Of a stretch of DNA of 64,000 nucleotides, positions 61,614 through 64,000 are shown one piece after another. Source of the DNA: Pseudomonadota bacterium (lineage in GTDB: Bacteria; Pseudomonadota; Gammaproteobacteria; Burkholderiales; Burkholderiaceae_C). The notes below the pieces were generated by a model. That model searched no databases. It was not told where the DNA came from and worked only from the letters and a program-made list of their open reading frames with translations. Every line of letters begins with the position of its first letter. The first letter of the stretch is position 1. The stretch lies in the NCBI GenBank assembly GCA_021783695.1, contig JAJXTO010000002.1, positions 1 through 64,000 on the forward strand. The letters run 5' to 3'. The position numbers and the translations under genes were made by a program.

Positions 61614-63164
61614 TCAGTGCCGGAAATGCCGCATGCCGGTGAGCACCATGGCCATGCCGTGCTCGTTGGCGGCGGCGATGACCTCGGCGTCGCGCATCGA
61701 TCCGCCAGGGTGGATGACCGCGGTGATGCCAGCCTGCGCGGCGTTGTCGATGCCGTCGCGGAACGGAAAGAAGGCGTCGGAGGCCATGACCGAACCTGGC
61801 ACCGGCAGCCCGGCGTGCTCGGCCTTGATGGCGGCGATACGCGCGGAGTTCACCCGGCTCATCTGCCCGGCGCCAACGCCGATGGTGCGCTGGTCTTTGG
61901 CGTAGACGATGGCGTTGGACTTGACGAACTTGGCCACACGCCAGGCGAACAGCAGGTCGCGCAGCTCGGCTTCGGTCGGGGCGCGCTGGGAGACGATTTG
62001 GAGGTCGCCGTGCAGCGCGAGGTCGGCGTCCTGCAGCAGCAGGCCGCCGTTCATGCGCTTGGCGTCCAGGCGCGCGCCGGGCTGCGGGTCCCAGCTGCCG
62101 CAGGCCAGCAGGCGCACATTCTTCTTGGCCGCGCAGATGGCGATGGCTGCCTGCGACACCGCCGGCGCGATGATGACTTCGACGAACTGCCGCTCGACGA
62201 TGGCGCTGGCGGTGTCGCCGTCGAGTTCGCGGTTGAAGGCGATGATGCCGCCGAAGGCCGACTCGGTGTCGGTCAGGTAGGCGCGGTCGTAGGCGGCGAG
62301 CAGGGACGTGCCGTAGGCGACGCCGCAGGGATTGGCATGTTTGACGATGACGCAGGCCGGGGCATCAACGAACTGCTTGACGCATTCGAGCGCGGCGTCG
62401 GCGTCGGCGATGTTGTTGTAGCTCAGCTCCTTGCCCTGCAGCTGGCGGGCGGTGGCGATGCTGGCCTCGCGCGCGCCAGGTTCGACGTAGAAGGCCGCGC
62501 TCTGGTGCGGGTTCTCGCCATAGCGCAGGTCTTGCTGCTTGGTGAAGGTGAGATTGATCTGGCCGGGGAAACTGGAGCGGGAGCCGTCGTCCTGCAGCGC
62601 GGACAGATAGTTGGAAATGGCCGCGTCGTATTGGGCAATGCGGTTGAAGGCCGTGACCGACAGGCGAAAGCGCGTGGCGTCGCTCACCTTGCCCGCCGCG
62701 CGCAGCTCACCCACCACCACGACATAGTCGGCCGGGTCGGTGAGCACGGCGACATGGTGATAGTTTTTCGCACCGGAGCGCACCATGGCCGGGCCGCCGA
62801 TGTCGATGTTCTCGATGGCGTCTTCCAGGCTGTGCGGCTTGGCCACGGTGGCCTCGAAGGGGTAGAGGTTGACGCAGAGGATGTCGATGGGCGGCAGATC
62901 ATGCGCCTCGGTCTGCGCCACATGCTCGGGCAGGTCGCGCCGCGCCAGCAGGCCGGCATGCACCTTAGGATGCAGGGTCTTGACCCGGCCGTCGAGCATT
63001 TCCGGAAAGCCGGTGTAGTCGGCCACCTCAAGCACGGGCAGACCGGCCTCGCGCAGCAGCTTGGCAGTGCCGCCTGTGGACAGCAGGCGCACGCCCAGGG
63101 CGTGCAGATCGCGGGCGAAGTCGAGCACGCCGGTCTTGTCGGAAACGGAAATCAGGGCTTGCAT
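61614..63164 (-). CDS. purH: Bifunctional AICAR transformylase / IMP cyclohydrolase
   Basis: 516 residues, last two steps of purine synthesis. N-terminal IMP cyclohydrolase part ([54 protein letters not shown]) and C-terminal AICAR formyltransferase part ([45 protein letters not shown]). Catalytic Lys-His are in [10 protein letters not shown]. It lies 35 bp after fis in the conserved dusB-fis-purH-ruvC order. Confidence 0.98.
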   Translation of the reverse strand: MQALISVSDKTGVLDFARDLHALGVRLLSTGGTAKLLREAGLPVLEVADYTGFPEMLDGRVKTLHPKVHAGLLARRDLPEHVAQTEAHDLPPIDILCVNLYPFEATVAKPHSLEDAIENIDIGGPAMVRSGAKNYHHVAVLTDPADYVVVVGELRAAGKVSDATRFRLSVTAFNRIAQYDAAISNYLSALQDDGSRSSFPGQINLTFTKQQDLRYGENPHQSAAFYVEPGAREASIATARQLQGKELSYNNIADADAALECVKQFVDAPACVIVKHANPCGVAYGTSLLAAYDRAYLTDTESAFGGIIAFNRELDGDTASAIVERQFVEVIIAPAVSQAAIAICAAKKNVRLLACGSWDPQPGARLDAKRMNGGLLLQDADLALHGDLQIVSQRAPTEAELRDLLFAWRVAKFVKSNAIVYAKDQRTIGVGAGQMSRVNSARIAAIKAEHAGLPVPGSVMASDAFFPFRDGIDNAAQAGITAVIHPGGSMRDAEVIAAANEHGMAMVLTGMRHFRH

Positions 63165-63199
63165 GGGGGTCTCGATGGAAAGAAAGGGGGGCGCCCTGC

Positions 63200-63439
63200 T
63201 CAGAGCAGTTTGTGTTCGGCCAGCTTCTTGCGCAGGGTGTTGCGGTTGATGTCCAGCCAGCGTGCGGCCAGAGACTGGTTGCCTTCGGCATGGCGCATCA
63301 CGGTGACGAGCAGGGGCTTTTCCACCGCCTGCATCACCATGGCGTGAATGCCGTGGGGCTCGGAGCCGCCGAGGTCGCGGAAATAGCCTTCCAGGCTCTC
63401 GATCACGCACTGTTCGAGGGTTTTGCGTTGCGGGTTCAT
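63200..63439 (-). CDS. fis: Fis family DNA-binding protein
   Basis: 79 residues, nucleoid-associated regulator. C-terminal [39 protein letters not shown]. The N-terminal [17 protein letters not shown] forms the dimer helix. Slightly shorter than E. coli Fis. It is coupled to dusB by a 4-base ATGA overlap. Confidence 0.95.
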   Translation of the reverse strand: MNPQRKTLEQCVIESLEGYFRDLGGSEPHGIHAMVMQAVEKPLLVTVMRHAEGNQSLAARWLDINRNTLRKKLAEHKLL

Positions 63440-64000
63440 GCGGCGGCGGCAAGAGGGAGGATGAAAGGGACCGACGGCTCCGCCTCACCCAGCAGGCCGC
63501 GCAGCGCGGCGAGTTGACCGGCGGCGGTTTGCAGGGTGTTGAAATGCTGGCGGAAGGTCTGGCCGTCGGCAAGGTTGGCCACATACCAGCCCACATGTTT
63601 GCGCGCGGTGCGCACGCCCACCGCCTCGCCGTACAGCGCATAGTGGTCGTCGAGATGGGCGAACAGCCAGTCGCGCCACTGCGCGGGCGCGGGATCGGGC
63701 AGCAAGGTGCCGTGCTCCAGATAGGCGGCAATCTGGCCGAACAGCCAGGGACGGCCCATCGCCGCGCGGCCGATCATCACGGCGTCGGCGCCGGTGGCGC
63801 GCAGCACGGCGGCAGCCTTGTGCGGCGCGTCGATGTCGCCATTGGCCGCCACCGGAATGCCCACGCTGCGCTTGACTTCGGCGATGGTGGCGTACTCGGC
63901 CTCGCCGCCATAGCCCTGCTCGCGGGTACGGCCGTGCACCACCAGCATGGCGGCGCCAGCGGCTTCGGCCAGGCGGGCGATGCGCGGGGCGTTGCGCGCC
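63436..64000 (-). CDS. dusB: tRNA-dihydrouridine synthase B, C-terminal half (cut by window edge)
   Basis: About 187 C-terminal residues are visible. Motifs: [60 protein letters not shown] (FMN and tRNA binding of the TIM barrel) and [13 protein letters not shown] in the C-terminal helical domain. The N-terminal barrel half with the catalytic Cys lies beyond the window. First gene of the dusB-fis-purH-ruvC cluster. Confidence 0.95.
   Translation of the reverse strand, partial: ARNAPRIARLAEAAGAAMLVVHGRTREQGYGGEAEYATIAEVKRSVGIPVAANGDIDAPHKAAAVLRATGADAVMIGRAAMGRPWLFGQIAAYLEHGTLLPDPAPAQWRDWLFAHLDDHYALYGEAVGVRTARKHVGWYVANLADGQTFRQHFNTLQTAAGQLAALRGLLGEAEPSVPFILPLAAAA

Noticed and set aside
61560-63347. 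595-codon open frame antisense to purH
   Set aside because: purH is unambiguous; the antisense product has no motif.

Overview
The window reads as chromosomal core DNA of a high-GC betaproteobacterium of the order Burkholderiales. The evidence is the ribosomal spc block, hemA-prfA-prmC-grxD-ubiX, dusB-fis-purH-ruvC, and RuvC and S14 sequences typical of that order. An octaheme tetrathionate-reductase-type cytochrome, a tungsten aldehyde oxidoreductase operon and two PPK2 kinases suggest a sulfur-metabolising genus such as Thiomonas. That genus call is an inference from gene content and was not checked by any search. No rRNA, tRNA, CRISPR array, transposase or prophage was found.

Layout. 1-2403 (minus): rplN-rplX-rplE-rpsN-rpsH-rplF, with a clear promoter at 2566-2594. 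3072-7394 (plus): haem, translation-termination, glutaredoxin and ubiquinone genes. 7484-14014: ppk2, a 162-bp palindromic repeat, a ferritin-like/ECF sigma/anti-sigma/HIT operon, then an octaheme cytochrome with its membrane cytochrome b. 14075-21373: a 1353-residue FAD/iron-sulfur oxidoreductase, an HD-GYP phosphodiesterase, an OmpA lipoprotein and a diiron ferritin-like protein. 21582-25934: an aldehyde:ferredoxin oxidoreductase operon (AorA, AorB, AorC, a MoaD-like protein and an unknown 99-residue protein). 25903-35688: glycosyltransferase, Ala-rich lipoprotein, ABC transporter, CDF metal exporter, PEBP protein, two-component system and SemiSWEET. 35722-40864: dacB, pyrF-moaC, tldD and a PsiF-like protein. 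40978-53416: cytochrome b561, the second copy of the 162-bp repeat, the second ppk2, a LemA/TPM cluster, AsmA, UbiH-type hydroxylase, dsbC, an araC-azlCD operon and a di-heme peroxidase. 53538-64000: secreted phosphoesterase, ruvA, fabA, metallo-beta-lactamase-fold protein, LysE exporter, an HTH-NBR1 regulator, an orphan solute-binding protein, ruvC, purH, fis and dusB.

How the genes connect. The aor operon needs a pterin cofactor, and moaC is 12 kb away. The octaheme cytochrome and cytochrome b probably link the quinone pool to periplasmic sulfur or nitrogen oxyanions. Both PPK2 kinases use polyphosphate, and both are followed by the same palindromic element in the same orientation, each time between convergent genes. 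Several genes (tldD, pyrF, the CDF gene, the HD-GYP gene, the diiron gene) have a -10-like hexamer ending only 6-10 nt before the start codon, which suggests leaderless or nearly leaderless mRNAs. The most unusual items are the ppk2-linked palindromes, the unknown small protein in the aor operon, a dispersed repeat translated in frame inside the large FAD oxidoreductase, and the HTH-NBR1 fusion beside an unknown 118-residue protein.
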